NCBI GenBank assembly: GCA_963626085.1
Contig: CAVFVJ010000008.1
Span: 98,721-162,720, forward strand
Origin: Colivivens sp963626085
GTDB lineage: Bacteria; Bacteroidota; Bacteroidia; Bacteroidales; Bacteroidaceae
Length of the DNA stretch: 64,000 nucleotides
Direction: 5' to 3'
Part shown: in pieces, positions 26,773-34,952 of the stretch
Position numbering within the stretch: position 1 is the first letter of the stretch
How the letters are laid out: the number at the start of each line of letters is the position of its first letter
The notes under the pieces: model-generated
The model's database searches: none
What the model was told of the DNA's origin: nothing
What the model saw: the letters and a program-made list of their open reading frames with translations, nothing else
Program-made: the position numbers and the translations under genes

Positions 26773-27702
26773 ATGCTTGTGATGGAAGAAAAAGAAATAC
26801 AACAGCTACTCAGGAGATACAATCAATACCTCAAACTGGAGAAGGCATTCTCGTCCAACACGGTGGAAGCGTACAGGCGCGACCTAAGTAAGTTCCTCGA
26901 TTTCATCGGAACAGAAGGCATCAGTCCGCTCGACGTGCAACTGACGGACTTCCAATCGTTCTCTTCCAGTCTGCAAGACATCGGCATCCATCCCACATCG
27001 GCATACCGCATCCTCATGGGAGTGAAGAGTTTCTATTCGTTCCTTGTCATGAACGGTGATCTGGACACAGACCCGATGGAACTGTTGGACTACCCCAAAC
27101 GTCCCCAACACCTGCCCGACGTGCTCTCCGTAGAGGAGGTCGACATGATTGAGTCGTGCATCGACCTGTCGCAGACTGAAGGACAACGGAACAAGGCAAT
27201 CATAGAGACGCTGTTCAGTTGCGGACTGCGTGTGAGCGAGCTGTGCAACCTGCAACTGACCGACCTTTATCTCGATGAGGGTTTCATACGGGTCACTGGC
27301 AAAGGGTCAAAACAGCGGCTCGTGCCCATCTCACAGAAAGCCATCAAGGAACTGCGGCTCTATTTCATCGACCGCAGGGAGGTATGTGTGAAGGAAGGAT
27401 TTGAGAACTATGTATTCGTGAGCAAGGCAAGGAAAAAGAACCTGTCACGCATCATGATATTCCATATGGTGAAGGAACTGGTAGAACTGGCTGGTATAAA
27501 AAAACAGGTGAGTCCCCACACCTTCCGCCACAGCTTCGCCACCAGCCTACTTGAGGGTGGGGCGAACCTGAGGGCGATACAGGCGATGCTTGGACACGAA
27601 TGCATCACAACAACGGAGATATATACGCATATCGATACCACACATCTGAGAGAGGAGATACTCACCCATCATCCACGCTACATAAGGAGCATGGGGAAGT
27701 GA
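26773..27702 (+). CDS. xerD: Site-specific tyrosine recombinase XerD
   Basis: A 309-residue tyrosine recombinase, probably acting with XerC in chromosome dimer resolution. The N-terminal SAM-like domain (about residues 6-95) is followed by the catalytic domain with all expected residues: Arg in CGLRVSEL, Lys in GKGSKQR, HTFRH, the second His in LGHECITTT and the nucleophile Tyr in IYTHI. The start could be 26773 or the ATG at 26782; the closely spaced promoter element does not decide. It is not associated with an integron or a mobile element, and its context beside aroQ supports a housekeeping role. Confidence 0.93.
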   Translation: MLVMEEKEIQQLLRRYNQYLKLEKAFSSNTVEAYRRDLSKFLDFIGTEGISPLDVQLTDFQSFSSSLQDIGIHPTSAYRILMGVKSFYSFLVMNGDLDTDPMELLDYPKRPQHLPDVLSVEEVDMIESCIDLSQTEGQRNKAIIETLFSCGLRVSELCNLQLTDLYLDEGFIRVTGKGSKQRLVPISQKAIKELRLYFIDRREVCVKEGFENYVFVSKARKKNLSRIMIFHMVKELVELAGIKKQVSPHTFRHSFATSLLEGGANLRAIQAMLGHECITTTEIYTHIDTTHLREEILTHHPRYIRSMGK

Positions 27703-27704
27703 TG

Positions 27705-30650
27705 TCACTTGCCCTTTATGCAGTCGTACACCTTGAGTATATCCTGGTAGTCAACCGCACCGTCACCGTTCACGTCGTACTGTGTGGACGTGTCTTGCTG
27801 TGTCTGCTTACTCATGTACCCATATATTTCAAGCACGTCCTGAGTGTCGACAACACCGTCGCCGTTGACATCCCCCTCAATAGCTCCGCCTGTCAGGAAC
27901 TGCCATGAGATGACTTCCGCATTCTTGCTCTTGCGCTCGATGAAGTACAGATAGTACGCAAGACCTGCCACGTCCTTGTTCAGCGTTACAGTGATTGTCT
28001 TCTCCACGTCGGTGTCGAACTCCACTGTCGCCACAGGGTCACTGACGAGCGATGATGTGGTGACATCTATAGTGCCCTTACCCTTGACCTTCATGACGAT
28101 AGACTTCGCCGGACCACTTTCGTTGTCGAAGTTCACGCCCTTGACCATCCACCAGTTGGCAGTACTTATGGCAGCCATGTCGCCCGACTGCTCCACGTAT
28201 GGATTGACCCTTGACGAACTGCTCTGTGTCACACCCCTGAGGTTGGCAGTGTTGGAAGTCAACGGATATATCTTCTGTGTTGACTCGGTAACCGCCTGTT
28301 TGTTTATCTGTATGTTACGGTAACCCCCGTCCAGTCCCATCTGCTTCTCCAGCCATGTGGTGTGGTACAACAAGTAGTAGTTACCGTTGAACTTCTGCAG
28401 GTGCGTGTGGTTGTTGCTGCCGCTGTAACCCAAGAAGCCCGGGTTGGGAAGTATCTCACCCTTGTATGTCCAGTTGTCCGCCAATGGGTCGTCTGCGACC
28501 ATGTACACTATAGAAGCAGCTGACGGAGCGGTCACACTGTAGTTGTTCTTCCACTCGGACGAAATACCCCAACGGGTACAGTAAGAGAAGACCCACTTGC
28601 CACCGATATAATTCAGTTCGTTTGCCTCGAACTGGCAGGGTGCAGATATTTTCTTTATGCCACTCGCAAAACTAATCATGTCATCGCCCAACTTCACGAT
28701 ACGTGTATTGCCGGGTTGCAGTTCCGTACCCACGACATCACCGCCTCCGAAGGTGAGGTAAGCCTCAGTCCCATCGTCATTCATTGCCACTCCTGGGTCT
28801 ATCACCTGTGAGATAGTGCCGATTCCAGCGGTATTCCTGTCGACAAGTGCCTTGCCGAGAGGGTCTTTCCACGGCCCGGTAGGTGATGTGGACGTGAGCA
28901 CACCGATGCCGGTCGCGCTGTTGGTGAAATACAGATAGAAATGGGTCTTGCCGTCAGCCTCAACCCTACTGGTTATGGATGGTGCCCATGAGGTGTATAT
29001 CCACGGAGCTATCGCCTTCACGTCGATGATGCCGTGGTCTGTCCAGTTGACCATATCCTCGGTCGACATGCATACCAGCGACGTTATCTTGGAGTAGTTG
29101 TTGGCTGCCAGTCCGTCGGTGGAATCGAACTGCTGCTGGTCGTTGGTTCCGTACACGTACAGACGGCCGTTGTATTCGATGCTTGTCGGGTCAGCCATGA
29201 ACTTGTTGGCGGATATAGGATTGTTGTTCGTCACCGTTTTGTATGACGTTGCAGGTTCCTCCTCGGCAGACTCGTCGACGTTCTGAATGAACTGGAAGGT
29301 GTAGAACGTTCCTGACTGCAGTGTCAGTTTCGCTTTCTGCGTACCGTTGACATACTGGTCGCTCACGTCCTTGATGAGACGGTTGGCAAAGTCGTTGGTA
29401 GTCGCCTGTTCCACCTTCTCCGGCTTGAACGGCAGAGCCACCGTGAGGGTGTAGGTATTAGTGGATTTGTTGAGGATGAAGACAGTCGCCGTATCGCCAG
29501 ACTCACTGATATAAGCAGAGCCACCGGTCAGTCCTTTGTTGCTGTCGGTAAGTACCGACTGGATGCGTGTCTTGCCTGTGGCGTACTTGGCGTAGTGGCC
29601 GAACACATACGCCCTCTTCCACATCTGTGTCTTGCTGCCTCCGTGGTTGTCTGCGAAGAAATGGTTTGCCATACTGTAGTACACGTATGCGTTGTAGCCT
29701 GCAGCCATGGCATCCTCGATGCTCTTGACCATAGCGTATTCATATGAGAACTGGCCCGTGTAGTCATCGTCATAGTCGATGAGGAACTCCGTCTGCCACA
29801 TGTGCCTGCCGGTCTTCTCCGTCACCTCCTGCACAAACGACCAGTCGTTGGTTCCATAGAGGTGGTTGCCCCACACGTCGATGTTGTCCACCGCATCCTG
29901 AAGGGTAAGCAGTTTACGGTTATAGAGGTGTTGTCCCCATCCAAAACACTCGGGTCCCATCACCTTACACTTCGGGTCGATTTTAGCCCTGGCGGTCTTG
30001 ACCATGGCAGCCATCTCCGAAGGCGAGTAGATGCAACTCTCGTAACTGGCGTGCTCCACACCATCGTCCACGGCAGTTGGGGTATAGTCACTCTCGTTCT
30101 GGATAGATATCATGTCGATGGGACAGCCCTTGGTCTCCATAGTCTGGCGGTAACGCTCAAGGAAGTCGGCATACTCTTCATAGTACTTGGGGTTGATGGC
30201 TCCACCGTTGGAACCCTGTCCGCCCCACGGATGCTCCACCAGCGGCCACACCCATGTACCGTAGTCGTTCTGGTACTTCTCAGTGTTCTGTGTCTTGTAC
30301 TTCTTCGGTGGAGTCCACGGCGTGGCGAACACCTGCAGGTCGGGATTCACGCTACGTGCCCATTTTATCGTGTTGCCGTATTCGCCCCAACCACTTTCGT
30401 TCGGGCATATACGGATACGCATGATGTTGAGACCCATCTGTCCCTCACCCTTGCCCCACAGCATCTGTGCCTTCTCCTTGGTGTACACGTCACCCCATGC
30501 GGCATCCATTCCCGTTCCACCGAAACCGTCGATGTACTGGTACTTGTTTTGCGCCCGCATCACGAGCGTTGCATTCTTGGTCTGCGCCCATGTGGCAGGG
30601 CACAGGCTGACAGCCATCATACCTGCCAGAAATATTTTCCTTTTCATCAT
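27705..30650 (-). CDS. Bifunctional GH30-GH43 xylan-degrading enzyme with C-terminal dockerin-like repeats
   Basis: A 981-residue secreted enzyme. The signal peptide is MMKRKIFLAGMMAVSLCPATWAQ. Residues about 30-460 form a GH30 domain (glucuronoxylanase-type) with probable acid/base Glu in SIQNESD and nucleophile Glu in MWQTEFLIDY. Residues about 485-800 form a five-bladed GH43 domain: base Asp in MADPTS, Asp in VIDPGVAMNDDG and acid Glu in QFEANEL. A beta-sandwich region (about 800-910) follows, perhaps carbohydrate-binding. The C-terminus has two calcium-loop repeats, GDVNGDGVVDTQD and YDVNGDGAVDYQD, typical of dockerin type I. The likely substrate is arabino- or glucuronoxylan. It stands alone, without susC/susD genes, and ends 2 nt from the xerD stop. 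Confidence 0.85.
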   Translation of the reverse strand: MMKRKIFLAGMMAVSLCPATWAQTKNATLVMRAQNKYQYIDGFGGTGMDAAWGDVYTKEKAQMLWGKGEGQMGLNIMRIRICPNESGWGEYGNTIKWARSVNPDLQVFATPWTPPKKYKTQNTEKYQNDYGTWVWPLVEHPWGGQGSNGGAINPKYYEEYADFLERYRQTMETKGCPIDMISIQNESDYTPTAVDDGVEHASYESCIYSPSEMAAMVKTARAKIDPKCKVMGPECFGWGQHLYNRKLLTLQDAVDNIDVWGNHLYGTNDWSFVQEVTEKTGRHMWQTEFLIDYDDDYTGQFSYEYAMVKSIEDAMAAGYNAYVYYSMANHFFADNHGGSKTQMWKRAYVFGHYAKYATGKTRIQSVLTDSNKGLTGGSAYISESGDTATVFILNKSTNTYTLTVALPFKPEKVEQATTNDFANRLIKDVSDQYVNGTQKAKLTLQSGTFYTFQFIQNVDESAEEEPATSYKTVTNNNPISANKFMADPTSIEYNGRLYVYGTNDQQQFDSTDGLAANNYSKITSLVCMSTEDMVNWTDHGIIDVKAIAPWIYTSWAPSITSRVEADGKTHFYLYFTNSATGIGVLTSTSPTGPWKDPLGKALVDRNTAGIGTISQVIDPGVAMNDDGTEAYLTFGGGDVVGTELQPGNTRIVKLGDDMISFASGIKKISAPCQFEANELNYIGGKWVFSYCTRWGISSEWKNNYSVTAPSAASIVYMVADDPLADNWTYKGEILPNPGFLGYSGSNNHTHLQKFNGNYYLLYHTTWLEKQMGLDGGYRNIQINKQAVTESTQKIYPLTSNTANLRGVTQSSSSRVNPYVEQSGDMAAISTANWWMVKGVNFDNESGPAKSIVMKVKGKGTIDVTTSSLVSDPVATVEFDTDVEKTITVTLNKDVAGLAYYLYFIERKSKNAEVISWQFLTGGAIEGDVNGDGVVDTQDVLEIYGYMSKQTQQDTSTQYDVNGDGAVDYQDILKVYDCIKGK

Positions 30651-30673
30651 GATAGTATAGTTTTGATTACGGT

Positions 30674-30707
30674 GCAAATATAAGGAATCAGACTGGACTG
30701 AGTACAA
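30674..30707 (-). promoter_or_regulatory. Promoter of the GH30-GH43 gene
   Basis: TATATTTGC (30674-30682) with TTG (30705-30707) 22 nt upstream on the minus strand. The start would be near 30667, 17 nt before the ATG. Confidence 0.6.
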
Positions 30708-30756
30708 CTGATAATATACTACAGGATGAAATGTATCAAACGCAACAGTGTTTGTA

Positions 30757-30769
30757 ACGGTTTGACCGT
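30757..30769. promoter_or_regulatory. Short dyad, possible operator, between divergent genes
   Basis: ACGGT-TTG-ACCGT is a perfect 5-bp dyad about 90-100 bp upstream of the predicted GH30-GH43 transcription start. The rest of the divergent region (30683-30893) shows no other structure I can support. Confidence 0.25.
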
Positions 30770-30893
30770 AAACGTTGAATGCGTGCTTTACACCGCAATG
30801 ACATCGATGAAGCTTGTTTGGCAACCGAAAGGACGTAAAACAGACAAGTGGATAGACGGAATTCCGCATATTCAGGCAATATATTTGATGTTT

Positions 30894-30927
30894 GCTTGTC
30901 TGAATGCGGATAATTGTCTATCTTTGC
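30894..30927 (+). promoter_or_regulatory. Promoter of the SNF transporter gene
   Basis: TTG (30896-30898), 20 nt, then TATCTTTGC (30919-30927). The start lies near 30934, giving a leader of about 21 nt before the ATG at 30955. Confidence 0.75.
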
Positions 30928-30954
30928 GCATTCTTTCTAGAGAACACAAAATTC

Positions 30955-32343
30955 ATGACAAGCAATCGCAATACTTTCAGTGGATCCATAGGCTTTGTCC
31001 TCGCTGCTGCTGGCAGTGCCGTGGGACTGGGAAACATATGGCGTTTCCCCTATCTTGCCGCCCGTGACGGGGGAGGACTGTTCCTCGTCGTGTATGTGGT
31101 GTTGGCAGTCACCTTCGGCTTCACCCTACTTATCACCGAGATAGCGATAGGGCGCAGGTCACAGCAGGGCCCACTTACGGCATACAAGTTCTTCCACAGG
31201 AAGTGGGGCTTCCTGGGACACCTCTCGTTCATCGTGCCTTTCATCATATACCCCTACTACTGCGTCATCGGTGGTTGGGTACTGAAGTACTTGTGGACTT
31301 ACCTCACAGGAAACGGTAGTACGGCTGTGGAGGACGGCTACTTCAGTGGATTCATATCTGAGGAGTGGGCACCGGTAATCTTCATGCTGGTGTTTGCTGT
31401 AGCCAGTTTCCATGTGGTATGCCGAGGAGTGAACAAAGGTATTGAGAAGTACTCGCGCATCATCATGCCTGCACTATTCCTGCTGGTGGTGTTCATCTGC
31501 ATCTATTCCCTCTTCATCAGCCATACGGATGCAAACGGGGTGACACGCACGGGACTGGAAGGGGCTGCCGTCTACTTCATACCGAACCTCGACGGAATCA
31601 CCTTCAAGCGTTTCCTCATGATAGTGCTTGACGCTACGGGACAGTTGTTCTACTCACTGTCCATCGCCATGGGAATCATGGTGGCATACGGGTCTTACAT
31701 GAAGCGCAACGTGAACTTAGGCAAGGCAGTGGATTATATAGAGGTGTGCGACACGGTCATCGCCGTGCTCGCCGGTCTGATGATTATCCCAGCGGTGTAT
31801 GTGTTCCTTGGAACAGAGGGCATGTCCACCGGTCCGGGTCTTATGTTCGTAGCACTTCCTAAGGTCTTCGACTCGCTCGGTTCGTTCGGACAGGTAATAG
31901 GACTGATGTTCTTCATCATGGTACTGTTCGCTGCCATTACGAGTTCGGTGTCAATCCTGGAGGCTATAGTGGCTAGTCTGATGGACCGCTTCCACTGGAG
32001 CCGTATGAAGGCGGTATGCACCATGGCTGCCGTGGAACTCGTACTGTCCTATATCGTGTGCCGTGGCTACAACGACCTTTACTTCGAGTACACGTTGCCC
32101 AACGGGGCTACAGGTCAGATACTGGACATCTTCGATTATATAAGCAACAACATACTCATGCCGTTCCTTGCCATCTGCACCTGCGTCCTCATCGGATGGG
32201 TCGTGAAGCCCAGACTCCTTGTAGGGGAGATACGGCTCAACGGCTATAAGTTCCACAGGAAACGACTGTACATCATCATGCTGAAGTTCGTCGTCCCCGT
32301 GCTGCTGACCATCCTCCTTCTCGGAGCGTTCGGTATCTATTAG
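30955..32343 (+). CDS. Sodium-dependent transporter, neurotransmitter:sodium symporter (SNF) family
   Basis: A 462-residue inner-membrane symporter with about 11-12 helices and the LeuT fold. The first helix holds the sodium/substrate-site signature AAAGSAVGLGNIWRFPY; helix 6-8 segments include LDATGQLFYSLSIAMG. Bacterial relatives take up amino acids such as tryptophan, tyrosine or leucine with sodium; the substrate here is unknown. The start MTSNRNTFSGSIGF is chosen because it directly precedes the conserved helix and fits the promoter; a longer in-frame start at 30904 would precede the predicted transcript. It is monocistronic and followed by a terminator. Confidence 0.92.
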   Translation: MTSNRNTFSGSIGFVLAAAGSAVGLGNIWRFPYLAARDGGGLFLVVYVVLAVTFGFTLLITEIAIGRRSQQGPLTAYKFFHRKWGFLGHLSFIVPFIIYPYYCVIGGWVLKYLWTYLTGNGSTAVEDGYFSGFISEEWAPVIFMLVFAVASFHVVCRGVNKGIEKYSRIIMPALFLLVVFICIYSLFISHTDANGVTRTGLEGAAVYFIPNLDGITFKRFLMIVLDATGQLFYSLSIAMGIMVAYGSYMKRNVNLGKAVDYIEVCDTVIAVLAGLMIIPAVYVFLGTEGMSTGPGLMFVALPKVFDSLGSFGQVIGLMFFIMVLFAAITSSVSILEAIVASLMDRFHWSRMKAVCTMAAVELVLSYIVCRGYNDLYFEYTLPNGATGQILDIFDYISNNILMPFLAICTCVLIGWVVKPRLLVGEIRLNGYKFHRKRLYIIMLKFVVPVLLTILLLGAFGIY

Positions 32344-32377
32344 TGGAGGAGAACCAAACGTCATAAAACGAAAACAA

Positions 32378-32397
32378 GAGCGGCATCACTGCCGCTC
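32378..32397. terminator. Bidirectional terminator between convergent genes
   Basis: GAGCGGCA and TGCCGCTC form an 8-bp stem with loop TCAC. On the plus strand TTT follows, and on the minus strand TTGTTTT follows, so it can serve both the SNF gene and the cysS unit. Confidence 0.85.
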
Positions 32398-32427
32398 TTT
32401 CCGTATATCACCTATTATAATAAGGAG

Positions 32428-32613
32428 TCACTTGTCTTTCCTGTAGCTCTTGTAGATGGTGATGCCAAACCAGATGATGGCAAACACAAACACCGCTGAG
32501 TATATATAAAATGAAGGGTCGTCAGTAGCTATGGCTGCCCATACGGTCGCCCCCAAGCATATCAGTATAAACACGAGGGAGGCCATCATCAGTATCTTCT
32601 GTAACGTTGCCAT
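32428..32613 (-). CDS. Small two-helix membrane protein downstream of cysS
   Basis: A 61-residue protein of unknown function: MATLQKILMMASLVFILICLG opens the first helix, and a second (about residues 34-53) is followed by a basic tail, YKSYRKDK. The ATG is one base after the cysS stop, and the frame runs to just before the shared terminator, which supports it being a real gene expressed with cysS. It resembles many short Bacteroidota inner-membrane proteins, but I recognise no named family. Confidence 0.7.
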   Translation of the reverse strand: MATLQKILMMASLVFILICLGATVWAAIATDDPSFYIYSAVFVFAIIWFGITIYKSYRKDK

Positions 32614-32614
32614 A

Positions 32615-34129
32615 TCACTTGTTCAATTTCCACGAGAAACCATCCTTGGTGTCCTTCACCTCAAAGCCCATTGCCGCCAACTGGTCACGTATCATGTCGC
32701 TCGTAGCCCAGTCTTTATTCGCTTTAGCTTTCACCCGCTGCTCAAGAAGCATGTCAACCACCTTGCCGAAGGCTTCCTCACGGGCTTCACCCCCGTCCTG
32801 TCCGCCACCGCAGGTCTTCTGCAGTCCAAGTATGTCGAAGGCAAACAACTCGAAGGTCTCGGTAAGTGCCTTGAGCACGTCTGCTGATATGGATACACTC
32901 TTGTCTGCCACCTGATTGATGACACGCGTAGCATCGAAGAGGTGACTGATCACCATCGGTGTACCGAAGTCGTCGTTGAGCGCATCATAGCATTTCTGCT
33001 TGAGTCCGTCCACATACTGCATTTCCACCGTCCCTTCCTTGGACGGCTGCAAGCCCTTGAGTGTCTTGTATGCATCCGCCAGTCGCTCCAGTCCCTTCTC
33101 AGCTGACAACAGGGCGTCATTGCTGAAGTCCACCGTACTACGGTAGTGTGCCTGGAGGATGAAGAAACGTATGGTCATCGGACTATATGCCTTGGCAAGC
33201 ATCTCGTTGCCGTCCTTATCCTTGTGGCTACCGCAGAAGAACTCCTGTAAAGTGATGAAGTTGCCCAAACTCTTTCCCATCTTCTGTCCGTTAATGGTTA
33301 TCATGTTGTTGTGTATCCAGTAACGAACCATCGGCTCGCCCTGACTTGCCACAGCCTGGGCTATCTCGCACTCATGGTGGGGGAATATCAGGTCCATCCC
33401 TCCTCCGTGGATGTCGAACTGTCTACCGAGATACTTGCGTCCCATGGCAGTACACTCGCAGTGCCATCCTGGGAAACCGTCACTCCACTTGGAAGGCCAT
33501 CGCATGATATGCTCAGGCTGCGCCTTCTTCCACAGTGCGAAGTCCGCCTGGTTCTTCTTCTCGCCCACGCCAGCCAGTTCTCGCGAGTTGTTTATGATAT
33601 CGTCGAGGTTACGTCCTGAAAGTACCCCGTACTTGTGTTTCTTGTTGTATGCCTCCACGTCAAAGTACACCGACCCGTTGGATTCGTATGCGAACCCATT
33701 GTCGAGTATCTCCTGCACCAGCTGCTCCTGTTCGATGATATGTCCCGATGCCAGTGGCTCGATGGACGGAGGCAGCACGTTGAGAGCACGCATGGCATCA
33801 TGAAAACGGTTTGAATAGTACTGCGCCACTTCCATCGGCTCCAGTTGCTCCAGCCTTGCCTTCTTCGCAATCTTGTCCTCACCCTCGTCTGCATCATGCT
33901 CCAGATGACCCACGTCTGTTATGTTGCGCACGTAGCGCACCTTATAGCCGAGGTGCTGCAGGTAACGGAACACTATGTCGAACGTGATGGCCGGACGGGC
34001 ATGCCCGAGGTGGGCATCACCATATACGGTCGGTCCGCACACGTACATGCCCACATGTGGGGCATTGAGCGGACGGAACAGTTCTTTCTGACGTGTAAGG
34101 GTGTTGTAGATTAAGAGATTCTGTTTCAT
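32615..34129 (-). CDS. cysS: Cysteine-tRNA ligase
   Basis: A 504-residue class I synthetase. The HIGH motif appears in TVYGDAHLGHAR, zinc ligands in GWHCEC and FPHHECE, and the KMSKS motif as KMGKSLGN. The N-terminal PTVYG pocket binds cysteine through zinc. Length is slightly above the E. coli enzyme because of an insertion late in the helical domain (GGGQDGGEAREEA). It begins its own transcript and is followed directly by the small membrane protein gene. Confidence 0.97.
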   Translation of the reverse strand: MKQNLLIYNTLTRQKELFRPLNAPHVGMYVCGPTVYGDAHLGHARPAITFDIVFRYLQHLGYKVRYVRNITDVGHLEHDADEGEDKIAKKARLEQLEPMEVAQYYSNRFHDAMRALNVLPPSIEPLASGHIIEQEQLVQEILDNGFAYESNGSVYFDVEAYNKKHKYGVLSGRNLDDIINNSRELAGVGEKKNQADFALWKKAQPEHIMRWPSKWSDGFPGWHCECTAMGRKYLGRQFDIHGGGMDLIFPHHECEIAQAVASQGEPMVRYWIHNNMITINGQKMGKSLGNFITLQEFFCGSHKDKDGNEMLAKAYSPMTIRFFILQAHYRSTVDFSNDALLSAEKGLERLADAYKTLKGLQPSKEGTVEMQYVDGLKQKCYDALNDDFGTPMVISHLFDATRVINQVADKSVSISADVLKALTETFELFAFDILGLQKTCGGGQDGGEAREEAFGKVVDMLLEQRVKAKANKDWATSDMIRDQLAAMGFEVKDTKDGFSWKLNK

Positions 34130-34150
34130 GTCGTGTGAGTTTTATATGAT

Positions 34151-34159
34151 GCAAAGGTA
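34151..34159 (-). promoter_or_regulatory. -7 element for cysS
   Basis: TACCTTTGC on the minus strand, 22 nt before the cysS ATG. No good TTTG is found at the expected upstream distance. Confidence 0.55.
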
Positions 34160-34222
34160 CGAAGAAAAAACGACATGCAGTGGCCGATGACAGGCAATTT
34201 ACATGAGGCATGACAAAAAAAA

Positions 34223-34246
34223 GGCTGGCACCATCACGTGCCAGCC
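34223..34246 (-). terminator. Rho-independent terminator of the DUF4890 gene
   Basis: GGCTGGCAC and GTGCCAGCC form a perfect 9-bp stem with a 6-base loop. On the minus strand eight T follow. It lies 37 nt after the DUF4890 stop. Confidence 0.9.
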
Positions 34247-34282
34247 CTAAATTCAGTCCCCTAAGGGATACATATCATTAAC

Positions 34283-34747
34283 TTATTGAGGTTCATTTCC
34301 GCCACGCGCACCACGTGGGCCGCCCTGTCCGTCACGTGGACCTCTGTCGCCGCCACGTGCACGCATCTCTTTCTCAGCCTTCTCATACTTGACGAACTGC
34401 TCCTCTGTGAGGATTTCCTTCAGAGCCTTTGTCTCAGCGGTACGGCGTGCTTCCATCTCCTTCATCATAGCCTCACGGTCCATCTGCTGACCCTGCTGTC
34501 CGCCTTCCATCATCTTCTTCATCTGCTCCTGCTGTGCCTTGCCCTCAGCGGTATAGTACTCCTTCACCTTCTTGTACTGCTCGTCGGTAAGCGTGCAAGT
34601 CTTCTTTATACGGTCTGCCCTGCGGGTTGCCATCTCTTCCGGATTGAACTCACGACGCTGACGTGCCCTGTCCTGTCCACCTTGGTTCTGAGCGAATGCA
34701 CCGGCAGTGATAACCATTGCCAGAAGTGCGATAAGTAATTTCTTCAT
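34283..34747 (-). CDS. DUF4890-like periplasmic protein with Arg/Gly-rich tail
   Basis: A 154-residue exported protein with signal peptide MKKLLIALLAMVITAGAFAQ. The mature part is strongly helical, charged and Met/Gln-rich (KKVKEYYTAEGKAQ, KKMMEGGQQG). It has LTDEQYKKV and LTEEQFVKYEK segments reminiscent of the LTxxQ motif of Spy/CpxP-type periplasmic chaperones; Bacteroidota members are filed as DUF4890. A low-complexity tail of repeated RGG-like units (RARGGDRGPRDGQGG) ends the protein. It is monocistronic, with a clear terminator. Chaperone-like activity is inference. Confidence 0.7.
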   Translation of the reverse strand: MKKLLIALLAMVITAGAFAQNQGGQDRARQRREFNPEEMATRRADRIKKTCTLTDEQYKKVKEYYTAEGKAQQEQMKKMMEGGQQGQQMDREAMMKEMEARRTAETKALKEILTEEQFVKYEKAEKEMRARGGDRGPRDGQGGPRGARGGNEPQ

Positions 34748-34893
34748 TTTGTTTCGTGTTTAAACTGTTAATAACTCGATTTATTGTCTCACGCTTTTAT
34801 GATTCGGCAAATTCAGAAAGGTTTAATCTGGATTCCACGATATATGTAATAATGTAGTATGTTTATGTCCTGCCGCATGTTTTTCCAAGTTGT

Positions 34894-34928
34894 TTTGCAG
34901 GTAGTTGACTTTTTATTCGTACCTTTGC
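34894..34928 (+). promoter_or_regulatory. Promoter of the miaB-ftsX-uppP-truB-queA-folK unit
   Basis: TTTG (34894-34897), 22 nt, then TACCTTTGC (34920-34928). The start near 34935 leaves about 18 nt to the miaB ATG. The remainder of the 205-nt gap from 34748 shows nothing else I can support. Confidence 0.7.
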
Positions 34929-34952
34929 ATCGTTATTGGATACTTATGCCCG

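Noticed and set aside
26773..27702. XerD as an integrase of a mobile element
   Set aside because: No attachment-like repeats, cargo or neighbouring mobility genes are present, and the aroQ-xerD arrangement is a housekeeping one.
27697..27710. Palindrome AAGTGATGTCACTT between xerD and the xylanase gene
   Set aside because: It is made by the two facing AAG-TGA ends of the convergent genes and is too short for a terminator; coincidence is enough.
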